A DNA stretch of 46,023 bases from Alistipes senegalensis (GTDB lineage: Bacteria; Bacteroidota; Bacteroidia; Bacteroidales; Rikenellaceae), in NCBI GenBank assembly GCA_023665825.1, contig JAMPDE010000001.1, positions 1 through 46,023 of the forward strand, given 5' to 3'. The translations under genes and the position numbers were made by a program. Below are positions 7,628 to 16,028 of this stretch, piece by piece (the first letter of the stretch is position 1; each line of letters opens with the position of its first letter). A model generated the notes under the pieces. That model was not told where the DNA came from. It ran no database searches and worked only from the letters and a program-made list of their open reading frames with translations.

Positions 7628-8959
7628 CTATCTCCGCATCATGCCGCCCGGCATCTTGGGCATCCGCAAATTGCCGCCCGCAACGGCTTTCATCATCTTG
7701 CGCGTATCCTCGAACTGTTTCATCAGCCGATTGACTTCGGCCATCGTGCGGCCGCTGCCTTTGGCGATGCGTTCGCGACGCTTGCCGTTGATGATTTCGG
7801 GATGCTCGCGCTCGGCAGGCGTCATGGACGAGATAATCGCTTCGGTCGGTTTGAACGCATCGTCAGGGATATCAACGTCTTTCAACATCTTGCCCATACC
7901 CGGCAGCATCGAAGCCAAGTCTTTCAGATTGCCCATTTTCTTGACCTGCTGTATCTGGGCGAGAAAATCATTGAAATTGAACTGGTTTTTCACCAGTTTC
8001 TTTTTCAGTCGCCGGGCTTCCTCCTCGTCGAACTGCTCCTGCGCTCGCTCGACCAGCGAAACGACGTCGCCCATGCCCAAGATACGGTCGGCCATGCGTT
8101 CGGGGTGGAATACCTGCAAGGCATCCATTTTCTCGCCGGTCGAAAGGAATTTCAATGGTTTGTCGACCACCGACCGAATCGAAATCGCCGCACCGCCGCG
8201 CGTATCGCCGTCCAGCTTGGTCAGCACCACGCCGTCGAAGTCGAGCCGGTCGTTGAACTCTTTCGCCGTATTGACCGCATCCTGTCCGGTCATCGCATCG
8301 ACCACGAACAACGTTTCCGACGGTTTGACGGCCGCCTTGATCGCCGCAATCTCCTGCATCATCGCCTCGTCGACCGCCAAACGGCCCGCCGTATCGACAA
8401 TCACCACGTTGTAGGATTTCTGCCGCGCGTATTTGATGGCGTTTTCGGCGATTTGCACCGGATTGCGGTTACCTTCCTCCGTATAGACTTCCACACCGAT
8501 TTGCTCGCCGAGCACTTTCAGCTGGTCGATAGCCGCCGGACGATAAACGTCTCCCGCAACGAGCAGCACTTGGCGGCCCTTCTTGCTCTTGACGAACGAC
8601 GCCAATTTGCCGGAAAAAGTCGTTTTACCAGAACCTTGCAGACCGGCAATCAGCACGACGGCAGGCGTGCCGTTCAGCGCGATGTCGGTCGCCGTGCCGC
8701 CCATCAGCTCCGCCAGCGAATCGCGCACGATTTTGGTCATCATCTGGCCCGGCTTGACCGCCGTCAGCACATGCTGACCCAGCGCTTTTTGCTTCACCTC
8801 GTCGGTAAAAGTCTTGGCCACCTTGTAGTTGACATCGGCGTCGATCAGCGCACGCCGAATCTCTTTCAGCGTTTCGGCGACATTGATTTCCGTGATGCGG
8901 CCTTCGCCTTTCAGGATTTTGAACGACCGTTCGAGCTTATCGGTTAGGTTTTCAAACAT
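7628..8959 (-). CDS. ffh: Signal recognition particle protein Ffh
   Basis: A 443-residue GTPase of the SRP family. The four-helix N domain starts MFENLTDKLE. The G domain has GLQGSGKT (106-113), DTAGRL and TKLDGD. The methionine-rich M domain fills the last third and ends MPKMPGGMMRR. Ffh binds 4.5S RNA and the signal sequences of nascent inner-membrane proteins and delivers ribosomes to FtsY and SecYEG. Length and domain order are normal. It is transcribed alone, from a TATCTTCG box about 20 bases before the ATG. Confidence 0.97.
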   Translation of the reverse strand: MFENLTDKLERSFKILKGEGRITEINVAETLKEIRRALIDADVNYKVAKTFTDEVKQKALGQHVLTAVKPGQMMTKIVRDSLAELMGGTATDIALNGTPAVVLIAGLQGSGKTTFSGKLASFVKSKKGRQVLLVAGDVYRPAAIDQLKVLGEQIGVEVYTEEGNRNPVQIAENAIKYARQKSYNVVIVDTAGRLAVDEAMMQEIAAIKAAVKPSETLFVVDAMTGQDAVNTAKEFNDRLDFDGVVLTKLDGDTRGGAAISIRSVVDKPLKFLSTGEKMDALQVFHPERMADRILGMGDVVSLVERAQEQFDEEEARRLKKKLVKNQFNFNDFLAQIQQVKKMGNLKDLASMLPGMGKMLKDVDIPDDAFKPTEAIISSMTPAEREHPEIINGKRRERIAKGSGRTMAEVNRLMKQFEDTRKMMKAVAGGNLRMPKMPGGMMRR

Positions 8960-8980
8960 GATTTTCGCAATTTTCCGATG

Positions 8981-8988
8981 CGAAGATA
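8981..8988 (-). promoter_or_regulatory. -7 box of the ffh promoter
   Basis: The minus strand reads TATCTTCG, one base away from TAnnTTTG, 21 bases upstream of the ffh ATG. Confidence 0.5.
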
Positions 8989-9015
8989 CGAATTATTCCG
9001 CGTTCCTGCAATTCG

Positions 9016-9591
9016 TTACAGCCAGCCCGCTTCGTAGTAGACAACGATCTGTTCGATCATGCGGTCTTCGCCCTCCTTGTCGTATTCCGATTTCAGATTC
9101 TGTCCAAAGACACGCGACACGCCTTGCCAGAACCCCGCAACGAACCCGCCGCGAAACTCTTTCAGCACCTCGTAGGCCGTGTATTCCGTTTCGCGGTCGA
9201 TGAGTTTCAGCAACACGCGCCCCTGCGTGCGGGTCATGTGCTTCAATACCGGCGTATATTCCTCCTTGATTTCGTGATAGACCTGCTTGATGTACTCTTT
9301 CTGCGCCTTTTTGGTCGGAAGCCGGCATAGATCCTCCTCCATTGCGGCCATGCGCTTTTTGGCAATTTGGGCGATGGGGTAGACCTTCTTCACCGCATCG
9401 ACCAACCGCCGGTAACGCCGCAAATCGACCGGACGGCTGAAGACATAGACCGGCAGGACATGGATCATCGGAATGGTATCGCCGTTTTCGACCGCCCGCT
9501 CCTGATGCCAAAAACCGTGCTGCTGTTGCGCCCGCGTCTCGGCGAATGACGCCGACAACAGTAGAAACAAGATAATCCGCCCGATTCGCAT
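9016..9591 (-). CDS. DUF4294 family exported protein
   Basis: A 191-residue protein with an N-terminal signal (MRIGRIILFLLLSAS, cleavage near ETRAQ). The body is conserved and charged, with the run YRRLVDAVKKVYPIA and a C-terminus rich in aromatic and acidic residues (VVYYEAGWL). I match this to DUF4294, a family of about 200 residues largely confined to Bacteroidetes and without a known biochemical role. ATG 9591 is chosen because it starts the signal peptide and lies just after a promoter box; an in-frame extension upstream would cross the terminator of the barrel gene. Function is unknown; the location is probably periplasmic. Confidence 0.75.
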   Translation of the reverse strand: MRIGRIILFLLLSASFAETRAQQQHGFWHQERAVENGDTIPMIHVLPVYVFSRPVDLRRYRRLVDAVKKVYPIAQIAKKRMAAMEEDLCRLPTKKAQKEYIKQVYHEIKEEYTPVLKHMTRTQGRVLLKLIDRETEYTAYEVLKEFRGGFVAGFWQGVSRVFGQNLKSEYDKEGEDRMIEQIVVYYEAGWL

Positions 9592-9595
9592 GGTA

Positions 9596-9603
9596 CAAAA
9601 ATA
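9596..9603 (-). promoter_or_regulatory. -7 box of the DUF4294 gene, almost touching the ATG
   Basis: The minus strand reads TATTTTTG, a full TAnnTTTG match, with only four bases between it and the ATG at 9591. Transcription should begin at or within a base or two of the start codon, giving a leaderless or nearly leaderless message. Confidence 0.6.
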
Positions 9604-9651
9604 CGATTTTATTAACGTATAACGTAAGCGACCGAACGGATATTTTCCCTC

Positions 9652-9697
9652 GACCGAAAAACGGCCTTTGCCGCACCGCTTGCGACAAAGGCCGTTT
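9652..9697 (-). terminator. Terminator of the outer-membrane barrel gene
   Basis: Perfect 12-bp stem (9659-9670 with 9686-9697) just beyond the barrel gene stop. On the minus strand it continues into a TTTTTC run. Confidence 0.85.
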
Positions 9698-9718
9698 CGA
9701 TAATTTTTCGGAAAAACG

Positions 9719-12673
9719 TTACCGGAATCCGCCCGGAGGAGGCCCGCCCGGTCCACCGGGTCCCATCATCCGACGCTGACCGCCGGACGACGACTGTTCC
9801 ACACCATCGTAATCCTTGATGTTGCGCGAGCCCTTCTTGCCGAACCGCCGCAGGTTGTAGGAGAACTGCACCATGTAGTAACGGCCGATGACGCTGTTCG
9901 TGGCATTCTGCGTCCAGCCCGAACCGGTCGAACGGACGAACGCCTTGTTCTGGTTGAAAATGTCGTTCACGCCGAACATGATTTCGCCCCGCTTGTTGCG
10001 GAATACCTTCTTGCCGATATAGGCGTTGCACAGCAGGTAGCTGTCATTGTAATCGTTCGTAAAACCGAGATACTGCGTATAGGCCGCACTCGCCGTGAGC
10101 GTAAACCCGAGCGGGAATACCACTTTCAGGTTTCCTTGCGCCGAATGGTTGAAATAACGGTTTTTCGCATTGCTGCCCGTAAGAATGGAGTTGGTCGCCT
10201 CGTTGTAGGTGCCGTTCCACGACAAAGTGAAGTCGACATTCTCCGAGATATTGCTGCCCAACACGGCCCGGAAATCGTACCCCATGTTTTCGGCATCGTT
10301 GCGCTGGCCGTCGATCTGGCTCGGCATCTTCGTGTAGTTGATACCCGCCATCACATTGAAGTTGCATTTGAGGAAGCCGACAGGCAAACCGTAGCTCAAA
10401 TGCGTCCGCAGCCCCCAATAACCGTCCATATTGATCGGTCGGGTGTATTGCAGGTAGGAATACGCTTCACCGTCGATCGTCGTCGTTCCGTTGTACTGCA
10501 CGTTCGAGGTAATGTAGTCCGTCGCGGCATTCATCGAGAACATCCACATGAACGTCCGGCCTTTCTCGACATTCGAGTTGACGTAGTGGAAATTGACCGA
10601 ATGGTTGTACGAGGGGTTCAATTCAGGGTTACCGCTCGAAATGTTCTGCGCATTCGAGAGGTCGTAGATGCCCTGCAACTGCGTGACCGACGGATTGTTC
10701 GTATAGGACGAGACGAAGAGCCGCAGCGAATTTTCGCGGTTGATGTTCAGCTGGCCCATCATGAAATAGGTCACATCGTTGTAGTTGTGGCGGATTTTGG
10801 CGTTGTCGGTCTGCATCACCTGTCCGTCGAGCGACGAACGCTGATAGAAGACATTCGCCACGAAAGTGTTCCGATCTTTCGAGTAGCGGAATCCGGGACC
10901 CACGCGCTGGGTCAGGTAGTTGCTCTCGTAGGAGCTGGAAAGCGACGGCGAAGGCAACAGTCCGACAATGGAGTAATCCGGGCCTGTTTCGTAGCTCTTC
11001 TTGTCGCGCTCTTGGTGTTCGTATTGCGCACGATACTGCAAGCTGACCTGCGCATTTTTCGCTACCGGTTCCGTATAGGTGAACTCTCCGCGCAGGTTGT
11101 AGCTGCTCGACGGCGCCGCATTGTAGAGATAACGCGGGTCAACATAAGGTTTTACCTCGCCGGTTTCGGGGTCGACATAGGTCGTCGAAGTCCATGCGCC
11201 GTAACCGCCCTCCGACGGAACGACCGACTGATACCCCAGCAGGTTGGAAGTCGAAGTCGAATTATTCTTGTTATCCGAATAGGAAAAACTGCCATTCACG
11301 GTAATCGTGCGGCCATCCTTGCCCAGCTTCGCACGATACACGGCATTGGTACCTACACGATAGCCCGAACGGGTGGAGTTGCTGCCGTTCTCGATGCGGC
11401 TGTAACCTTTCTCGCCCCATTGCCAGCCGTTCGTCCAGCTCAACGGGTCGTTCGACTGGTAGCTGAAACTCGGACGAATCATCAGATTCTGATTCTGCGA
11501 GATTTTCCACTCCAACCGGCCGTTGAAACGGTGGTTGTACGATTTCGTATCGGAATATCCTACCGTCGACAACGTATCGGCATAGGGCGTTTCGTACCAT
11601 TTTTCGGCCGTCGAACGATTCTCCGTATCGGTATTATTGAAGAAGTAGCTCCCTTGGAACGACACTTGGTCGCGCTTGCCCCACGTATCGGAGTAATTCA
11701 CGCCGAGTGCGTTTACCGAAGCGACCCCGCTCTGCGGACGCACCATGTATTGTCCGACACCGCCGCGACGGCCGCCGCCACCGCTGCTGCCCGATACGCC
11801 GAGAATATCCTCGAACGAAAAATTCTGCTGATTGATGTTGTTGAAAAGTCCGATAAGCGAAATACGGCTGTCACCGCTGAAAATGTTGGCATTACCGCCG
11901 GCCACGTATTTGAACTTGTCTTCGGTTTTCGTGTCGGCATCGTATCCGAATCCAGCATAAAGCCGTCCGAATTGGCCCTGACGCATGCCCGGACGCGTCA
12001 CGATGTTCAACGCCTTGTAGCCCTCGCCGTCGTCCATACCCGAAAACTCGGCAGCATCGCTCAATTTATTATAAACTTCGATGCGGTCGACCGCTTCGGC
12101 AGGCAAGGATTTGATGGCAGTCGTCACGTCCTCGCCGAAGAACTCCTTGCCGTCGACGTAAATTTTCTTGACCTCCTCGCCCTGTGCCTCGACCGCACCG
12201 TCGGAAACAGTGATGCCGGGCATCTTCTTCAACAGCCCTTCGACATCCGAATCGTTGGCTACCTTGAAAGCGTTGGCATTGTAGCTCACCGTATCGCCTT
12301 TCTGCGAGGTGCGCAACGCCTTGACCTCCTTTACGACGGTTTCGATGCGCATGCCGGGCTGCAACGTCAGTTTACCGAGTTCCTGCTTGGCCGCCGATAC
12401 GCGGAATTTCGTTTCGAGGTTCTCGTAACCCAGAAACTCCACCGAGAGCACATACTCTCCGTATGCCAACGAGGGAATAGTCAGCGCCCCCTTGAATCCC
12501 GACGTAAAATAGTGCTTCTTCTCCGGTGCGGCGGTCGAAGCCACAGCAACGACAGCACCGGCAATCCCTTCGCCCGTATCGCCATCGACGATCGCAGCCG
12601 TAACTTTGCCCTGCTGGGCGAAAGCCGCCGCCGAAAGAAGCGCGAGCAAAACGGTCAGTAGTATCTTTTTCAT
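9719..12673 (-). CDS. Outer-membrane beta-barrel protein with carboxypeptidase-regulatory and plug domains
   Basis: A 984-residue exported protein. It has a signal peptide ending AAAFAQQ, then a CarboxypepD_reg-like beta-sandwich (about residues 22-105) and a plug-like region containing LLKKMPGITVSDG and IYVDGKEFFGED. A long aromatic-rich barrel follows to about residue 945. This is the layout of TonB-dependent-receptor-like barrels of the OMP_b-brl_3 type. No SusD partner is adjacent, so a glycan-uptake pair is unlikely; a role in metal or siderophore handling, or an unknown role, is possible. After the last strand there is a low-complexity Gly/Pro/Met tail (RRMMGPGGPGGPPPGG). The gene lies downstream of a Spy-like gene and a two-component system on the same strand, but has its own promoter and terminator. 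Confidence 0.85.
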   Translation of the reverse strand: MKKILLTVLLALLSAAAFAQQGKVTAAIVDGDTGEGIAGAVVAVASTAAPEKKHYFTSGFKGALTIPSLAYGEYVLSVEFLGYENLETKFRVSAAKQELGKLTLQPGMRIETVVKEVKALRTSQKGDTVSYNANAFKVANDSDVEGLLKKMPGITVSDGAVEAQGEEVKKIYVDGKEFFGEDVTTAIKSLPAEAVDRIEVYNKLSDAAEFSGMDDGEGYKALNIVTRPGMRQGQFGRLYAGFGYDADTKTEDKFKYVAGGNANIFSGDSRISLIGLFNNINQQNFSFEDILGVSGSSGGGGRRGGVGQYMVRPQSGVASVNALGVNYSDTWGKRDQVSFQGSYFFNNTDTENRSTAEKWYETPYADTLSTVGYSDTKSYNHRFNGRLEWKISQNQNLMIRPSFSYQSNDPLSWTNGWQWGEKGYSRIENGSNSTRSGYRVGTNAVYRAKLGKDGRTITVNGSFSYSDNKNNSTSTSNLLGYQSVVPSEGGYGAWTSTTYVDPETGEVKPYVDPRYLYNAAPSSSYNLRGEFTYTEPVAKNAQVSLQYRAQYEHQERDKKSYETGPDYSIVGLLPSPSLSSSYESNYLTQRVGPGFRYSKDRNTFVANVFYQRSSLDGQVMQTDNAKIRHNYNDVTYFMMGQLNINRENSLRLFVSSYTNNPSVTQLQGIYDLSNAQNISSGNPELNPSYNHSVNFHYVNSNVEKGRTFMWMFSMNAATDYITSNVQYNGTTTIDGEAYSYLQYTRPINMDGYWGLRTHLSYGLPVGFLKCNFNVMAGINYTKMPSQIDGQRNDAENMGYDFRAVLGSNISENVDFTLSWNGTYNEATNSILTGSNAKNRYFNHSAQGNLKVVFPLGFTLTASAAYTQYLGFTNDYNDSYLLCNAYIGKKVFRNKRGEIMFGVNDIFNQNKAFVRSTGSGWTQNATNSVIGRYYMVQFSYNLRRFGKKGSRNIKDYDGVEQSSSGGQRRMMGPGGPGGPPPGGFR

Positions 12674-12692
12674 TATTCAATAAATTTTCGCG

Positions 12693-12700
12693 CGAAGATA
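12693..12700 (-). promoter_or_regulatory. -7 box of the barrel gene
   Basis: The minus strand reads TATCTTCG, one base from TAnnTTTG, about 20 bases before the ATG at 12673. No TTG is visible at the -33 position; an inverted repeat occupies that area instead. Confidence 0.45.
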
Positions 12701-12707
12701 ATCCATT

Positions 12708-12732
12708 CCTCCGAGTTTCTTCGCTTCGGAGG
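12708..12732. promoter_or_regulatory. Inverted repeat at the -33 region, possible operator
   Basis: CCTCCGA (12708-12714) and TCGGAGG (12726-12732) form a perfect palindrome with an 11-base spacer. It lies immediately upstream of the -7 box of the barrel gene, where a -33 element is missing. This placement suits an activator site, perhaps for the nearby LytTR regulator, but that link is inference. Confidence 0.35.
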
Positions 12733-12743
12733 GGCGAATCGTC

Positions 12744-12800
12744 CAAAAAAGGGGGCCAGCCGCCGACTTATTTTCTCGATCCGGTGACCGGCCCGCCTTT
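12744..12800 (-). terminator. Terminator of the Spy-like gene
   Basis: Beyond the Spy-like stop, the minus strand has a large GC-rich hairpin pairing a GGGCC-containing arm with a GGCCC-containing arm, followed by TTTTTT. It separates the Spy-like gene from the barrel promoter. Confidence 0.6.
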
Positions 12801-12814
12801 TTCTCCTCGTATTA

Positions 12815-13267
12815 TTATTTCTTCTTGGCATCGCGGCATATGCCCTTGCCGTTTTTCTGTGTATCCTTGCAGCATCCGGCCTCTTTGCAGCACTTACCGT
12901 CCTTGTGCATCTTCGCAGGATTGTGCCCTTTGCGTTCGCCTTGCAGCTCCTGCCACTTCGCGAACTGTTCGGGCGTCAGAATGTTTTTCATTTTGTCCGT
13001 TTCGGCCTGCCGTGCGGCGCGCATCTGCTCGCGCTGCGCTTGCATCTCCTTAATCTGCTGCAAGTTCAGATCGTAAACTTGTTTGGCCTGCGCATCCGTA
13101 AGGGTGAGTTTCTCTTTCAGACGGTCGGCTTTGCGCTGGGCCATCTGTTCGGCCGTCGGACGTTCTTTCATCATCCGGCTTTGCTGTCCGTTCCGATTCT
13201 GGGCCGATGCGCCCGTCCCGATCAACAGGCACAAGGTCGCTGCGACTGCAAAAATGTTCATTTTCAT
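12815..13267 (-). CDS. Spy-like / DUF4890-like periplasmic protein with cysteine-rich tail
   Basis: A 150-residue exported protein beginning MKMNIFAV with a signal ending GASAQ. The mature part is a highly charged helical region. It carries two LTxxQ-type repeats (LTLTDAQAKQ and ILTPEQFAKW), as in Spy/CpxP-type periplasmic proteins and DUF4890, which buffer envelope stress or bind metals. The C-terminus is unusual: lysine-rich with paired cysteines (CCKEAGCCKD, then a single C), which could bind a metal. ATG 13267 is chosen because it begins the signal peptide and follows a TACCTTTG promoter. Neighbours are the two-component system upstream and the barrel gene downstream, suggesting one envelope-stress or metal-response locus. 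The function is inferred. Confidence 0.75.
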   Translation of the reverse strand: MKMNIFAVAATLCLLIGTGASAQNRNGQQSRMMKERPTAEQMAQRKADRLKEKLTLTDAQAKQVYDLNLQQIKEMQAQREQMRAARQAETDKMKNILTPEQFAKWQELQGERKGHNPAKMHKDGKCCKEAGCCKDTQKNGKGICRDAKKK

Positions 13268-13332
13268 AACGCTTTTTTGTTTTTGGTTGTTTTCCCGAAT
13301 CCGGCCTTTCCGGTTCGTTCGGAGCTCCGATG

Positions 13333-13340
13333 CAAAGGTA
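13333..13340 (-). promoter_or_regulatory. -7 box of the Spy-like gene
   Basis: The minus strand reads TACCTTTG, an exact TAnnTTTG match, between the response-regulator stop and the Spy-like start. It leaves a leader of roughly 60 bases. Confidence 0.65.
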
Positions 13341-13403
13341 ACGCCAAACGAAACGCCCCGAGCCGAAGTTCGGGGCAAACGACTGAAATGCAAGGTGAAA
13401 CGA

Positions 13404-14168
13404 CTATTCGGCAGGGTGAACTGCCGTCAACCAAACCTTGAATTCGGGAACGCGGGCTTTGGAAATGACGATCCGTTCGGGCGTTTCGACCGCCAGTTGA
13501 AGCGTCAGCCGGCTGCCGAACCACACGGCGATCTCTTTCACCGCCCGACGCGCGATGATGAACTGCCGGTTGGCCCGAAAGAAATCGCCCTCCGGCAACA
13601 GTCCCTGCAATGCTTCGAGCGTTTTGTCCAGCGGATAAACCGCCCCGTCGTAATCGTAGGCAGTCACTTTCTCGTTGCAGGTATAGCAGAATGCGATCTG
13701 CTCGCGCCGCAGCGGAATGATTTTGTCGCGCACATGCACCAAAAAGGTTTCCGCCGCACGGGCTCCTGCGGCCATCGAACGCACGCGCGAACCGTAATCG
13801 CTCCGCTCTGTGCCGGACAAACGACGCAACTTTTCGAGCGCATGCCGCACAGCATCGGCATTGATGGGTTTCAGCAGGTAGTCGATGCTGTTGACCTTGA
13901 ACGCTTCCAGCGCATACTGGTCATAGGCCGTCGTGAAAACGACCGGTGCCGTCACTTCCACCTCGCGGAAGATGCGAAACGAATCGCCGTCGGCCAAGTG
14001 GATGTCTGCGAAAAGCAGGTCGGGCTGCGGATTGTTGCGCAGCCAATCGACACTATCGACCACACTTTCGAGTGTCGCGACCACCTCGACGGCCGGAGCG
14101 ACCGATTTCAGAATCGCCTGCAAATTGACCGCTGCGGCAGTTTCGTCTTCGATAATCAACGCTTTCAT
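13404..14168 (-). CDS. LytTR-family response regulator
   Basis: A 254-residue protein with an N-terminal receiver domain: acidic pair near residues 7-8, phospho-acceptor Asp55 in FADIHL, conserved Lys in LLKPI. A C-terminal LytTR DNA-binding domain covers roughly residues 148-250 (FRANRQFIIARRAV). LytTR regulators bind DNA as beta-strand dimers on spaced direct repeats and are phosphorylated by LytS-type kinases. Its ATG overlaps the stop of the kinase gene by four bases (ATGA), so the two are translationally coupled partners. Likely local targets are the Spy-like and barrel genes downstream; this is inferred from position only. Confidence 0.93.
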   Translation of the reverse strand: MKALIIEDETAAAVNLQAILKSVAPAVEVVATLESVVDSVDWLRNNPQPDLLFADIHLADGDSFRIFREVEVTAPVVFTTAYDQYALEAFKVNSIDYLLKPINADAVRHALEKLRRLSGTERSDYGSRVRSMAAGARAAETFLVHVRDKIIPLRREQIAFCYTCNEKVTAYDYDGAVYPLDKTLEALQGLLPEGDFFRANRQFIIARRAVKEIAVWFGSRLTLQLAVETPERIVISKARVPEFKVWLTAVHPAE

Positions 14169-15481
14169 GACTGAACAGGGGATTGCAACGGCATGCGCAC
14201 CGCGAATTCACGCTCCGTATCGACGATTTCGACCTCGCTGCCCGTAATCAGCCGCCAGCGGTTGCACAGGTTGTTCAGGCCGATGCCGGTCGAGGGTTCG
14301 GGCGTGAGTTTGGGAACTTTGGAATTGGAAACCACGAGCCACGCCCCTTCGGTACGAATCGAGATGTGGAACGGATTGGCACGGGTAATCGTGTTGTGTT
14401 TCACGGCATTGCCGATGAGCGGCTGCAACGACAGCGCAGGCAGCCGCCAGTCCCGATATTCCGGTGCGACGTCCATGTCGATGAACAGCTTGTCGGCATA
14501 GCGGATTTTGAAGAGGTACCCGTACGCCTCGACGAATTTCAGCTCCTCGTCGAGCGTCATCAAAGTGCTTTGACCGTTCTGGATAATGTATCGGAACGTG
14601 TAGGAGAGCTGGTCGATATAGGTCAGCGCCTTTTCGTCCTCTTTTTCGCGCACGAGCATCGCCAGCGAATTGAGCGAATTGAAAAAGAAATGCGGATTGA
14701 TCTGTCCCACCAGCATGTTGTAGCGCGTCGTAAGGTTTTCGTTTTTCAGTTGTTCGTTTTCCAACACGACGGCCTGCCGCTGGGAAATCAACGTATAGAT
14801 GCGCGCATAGAGCAACGATGCCACGACGGCGAACGTCCATTTCAGCAGCAGCATGTAATCGAACATGCGCCCGGCCGAAAAATTCGGAACGATATGGCCC
14901 GAACGCCAGTCGATGACCGGCGCCACGAAATAGAGCGCGACGGCAACGACCATCCCCGCAACGGAAGCCCGAACGGCATGGCCTCCGTTTCGCCGCGCAG
15001 CGGTCATCACCGACAACAGCACGAACGAAAGCAAGAGATAGTAGAGCAGCTGCACCGAAACATCCGTTGTCGCCGAAGGACGGTTGAAAACCGTCCTGTA
15101 ATCGAAATCGGCACCGTTGCGCATCCGAATCTTGTGCAGCGTCGGATGTGCGCCATGTTTTCGATTCATCGGATTCAACGGCATCAAATCGACCACCAAA
15201 CGGTCGCTATCGGCCAGTCCGAGCCTATGAATACGATTCATCGGAGCATAAATGCTATCTCCGTTTTCATAAACGATGTAGCCGTGTCCGTCGGGTGTCA
15301 CGGACAAGATACCCTCATCGGGGCGTTCGACGATCTGCCGTCGGGTAGGAGCCGGCTGTTGCGTATCGCCCCGCTGCTCGACGATCAGCAACAGCACGTA
15401 AGAGAAATTGACCACCGTACTGATGGCCGCCGCGACCAGCAGGTTCAGTATCCAGTCCGAATAGCGCAGTTGCAGTTTCAT
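14165..15481 (-). CDS. LytS-type sensor histidine kinase with a Rho-like OB segment
   Basis: A 438-residue membrane kinase. Membrane segments lie at about 10-34, 143-160, 173-190 and 207-227. The kinase core has the phospho-acceptor in QINPHFFFNSL (His264) and an ATP-binding region with GNAVKHN and GIGLNN, the HPK7/LytS type (PF06580 plus HATPase). Between the first two membrane segments (about residues 56-120) the sequence follows the cold-shock-like RNA-binding domain of Rho: GILSVTPDGHGYIV, then IYAP, then RIHRLGL with a following acidic/hydrophobic strand. By the positive-inside rule this loop would be periplasmic. It sits nine bases after the carbonic-anhydrase gene and overlaps its response regulator by four. 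Confidence 0.92.
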   Translation of the reverse strand: MKLQLRYSDWILNLLVAAAISTVVNFSYVLLLIVEQRGDTQQPAPTRRQIVERPDEGILSVTPDGHGYIVYENGDSIYAPMNRIHRLGLADSDRLVVDLMPLNPMNRKHGAHPTLHKIRMRNGADFDYRTVFNRPSATTDVSVQLLYYLLLSFVLLSVMTAARRNGGHAVRASVAGMVVAVALYFVAPVIDWRSGHIVPNFSAGRMFDYMLLLKWTFAVVASLLYARIYTLISQRQAVVLENEQLKNENLTTRYNMLVGQINPHFFFNSLNSLAMLVREKEDEKALTYIDQLSYTFRYIIQNGQSTLMTLDEELKFVEAYGYLFKIRYADKLFIDMDVAPEYRDWRLPALSLQPLIGNAVKHNTITRANPFHISIRTEGAWLVVSNSKVPKLTPEPSTGIGLNNLCNRWRLITGSEVEIVDTEREFAVRMPLQSPVQS

Positions 15482-15490
15482 CGTCCGAGA

Positions 15491-16024
15491 TTATTCTTCG
15501 TCCTTGAACCACGAAGCGTACAGCATATAGTCGTGGGCCGTGCGCCGGATGATTTCCTCGCGCTGTTCGGGCGTCACGGACTTGACCTTGCGGGCCGGCA
15601 CTCCGGCGTAGACCGAATCGGGTTCCAATTGGGAGTTCGAGAGCACCAGCGCATTGGCGGCGATGATGCACCCCGACGGTACGACCGCGTTGTCGAGCAG
15701 GGTAGCGCCCATACCGATCAGACAGTTGTCGCCGATGCGCGCCCCGTGAATGATGGCATTGTGTCCGACCGAAACATCGTTGCCGATAATGGTTTGCGAC
15801 GGGTGTTTCGCTCCGTCGTAAATCGTGTGGAGCACCACGCCGTCCTGAATGTTCGTGCGGTCGCCGATGACGATTTTGTTCACGTCGCCGCGCAACACGG
15901 CATTGAACCAAATCGAGCAGTCGCGCCCGACCGTAACATCGCCCACGATGACAGCGGTATCGGCCACAAAGGTATTTTCACCGATGACGGGTTCGTGCCC
16001 GCGTACTTTTTTGATATAAGCCAT
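15491..16024 (-). CDS. Gamma-class carbonic anhydrase-like hexapeptide-repeat protein
   Basis: A 177-residue left-handed beta-helix protein. Hexapeptide repeats are visible throughout (VIVGDV, IVIGDR, CLIGMG). The three zinc-ligand histidines are in place at 66, 88 and 93, with Arg45, Asp47 and Gln60 as in gamma carbonic anhydrases. The family forms trimers with zinc or iron between subunits and interconverts CO2 and bicarbonate, although many members have unproven activity. ATG 16024 is chosen; it gives the standard family length and lies four bases after the mazG stop. It is cotranscribed with mazG upstream and the kinase downstream. Confidence 0.9.
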   Translation of the reverse strand: MAYIKKVRGHEPVIGENTFVADTAVIVGDVTVGRDCSIWFNAVLRGDVNKIVIGDRTNIQDGVVLHTIYDGAKHPSQTIIGNDVSVGHNAIIHGARIGDNCLIGMGATLLDNAVVPSGCIIAANALVLSNSQLEPDSVYAGVPARKVKSVTPEQREEIIRRTAHDYMLYASWFKDEE

Positions 16025-16028
16025 AGTC

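Noticed and set aside
10136-12661. Very long plus-strand open frame opposite the barrel gene
   Set aside because: Composition is typical of an antisense shadow, while the minus-strand frame has a signal peptide, plug motifs, promoter and terminator.
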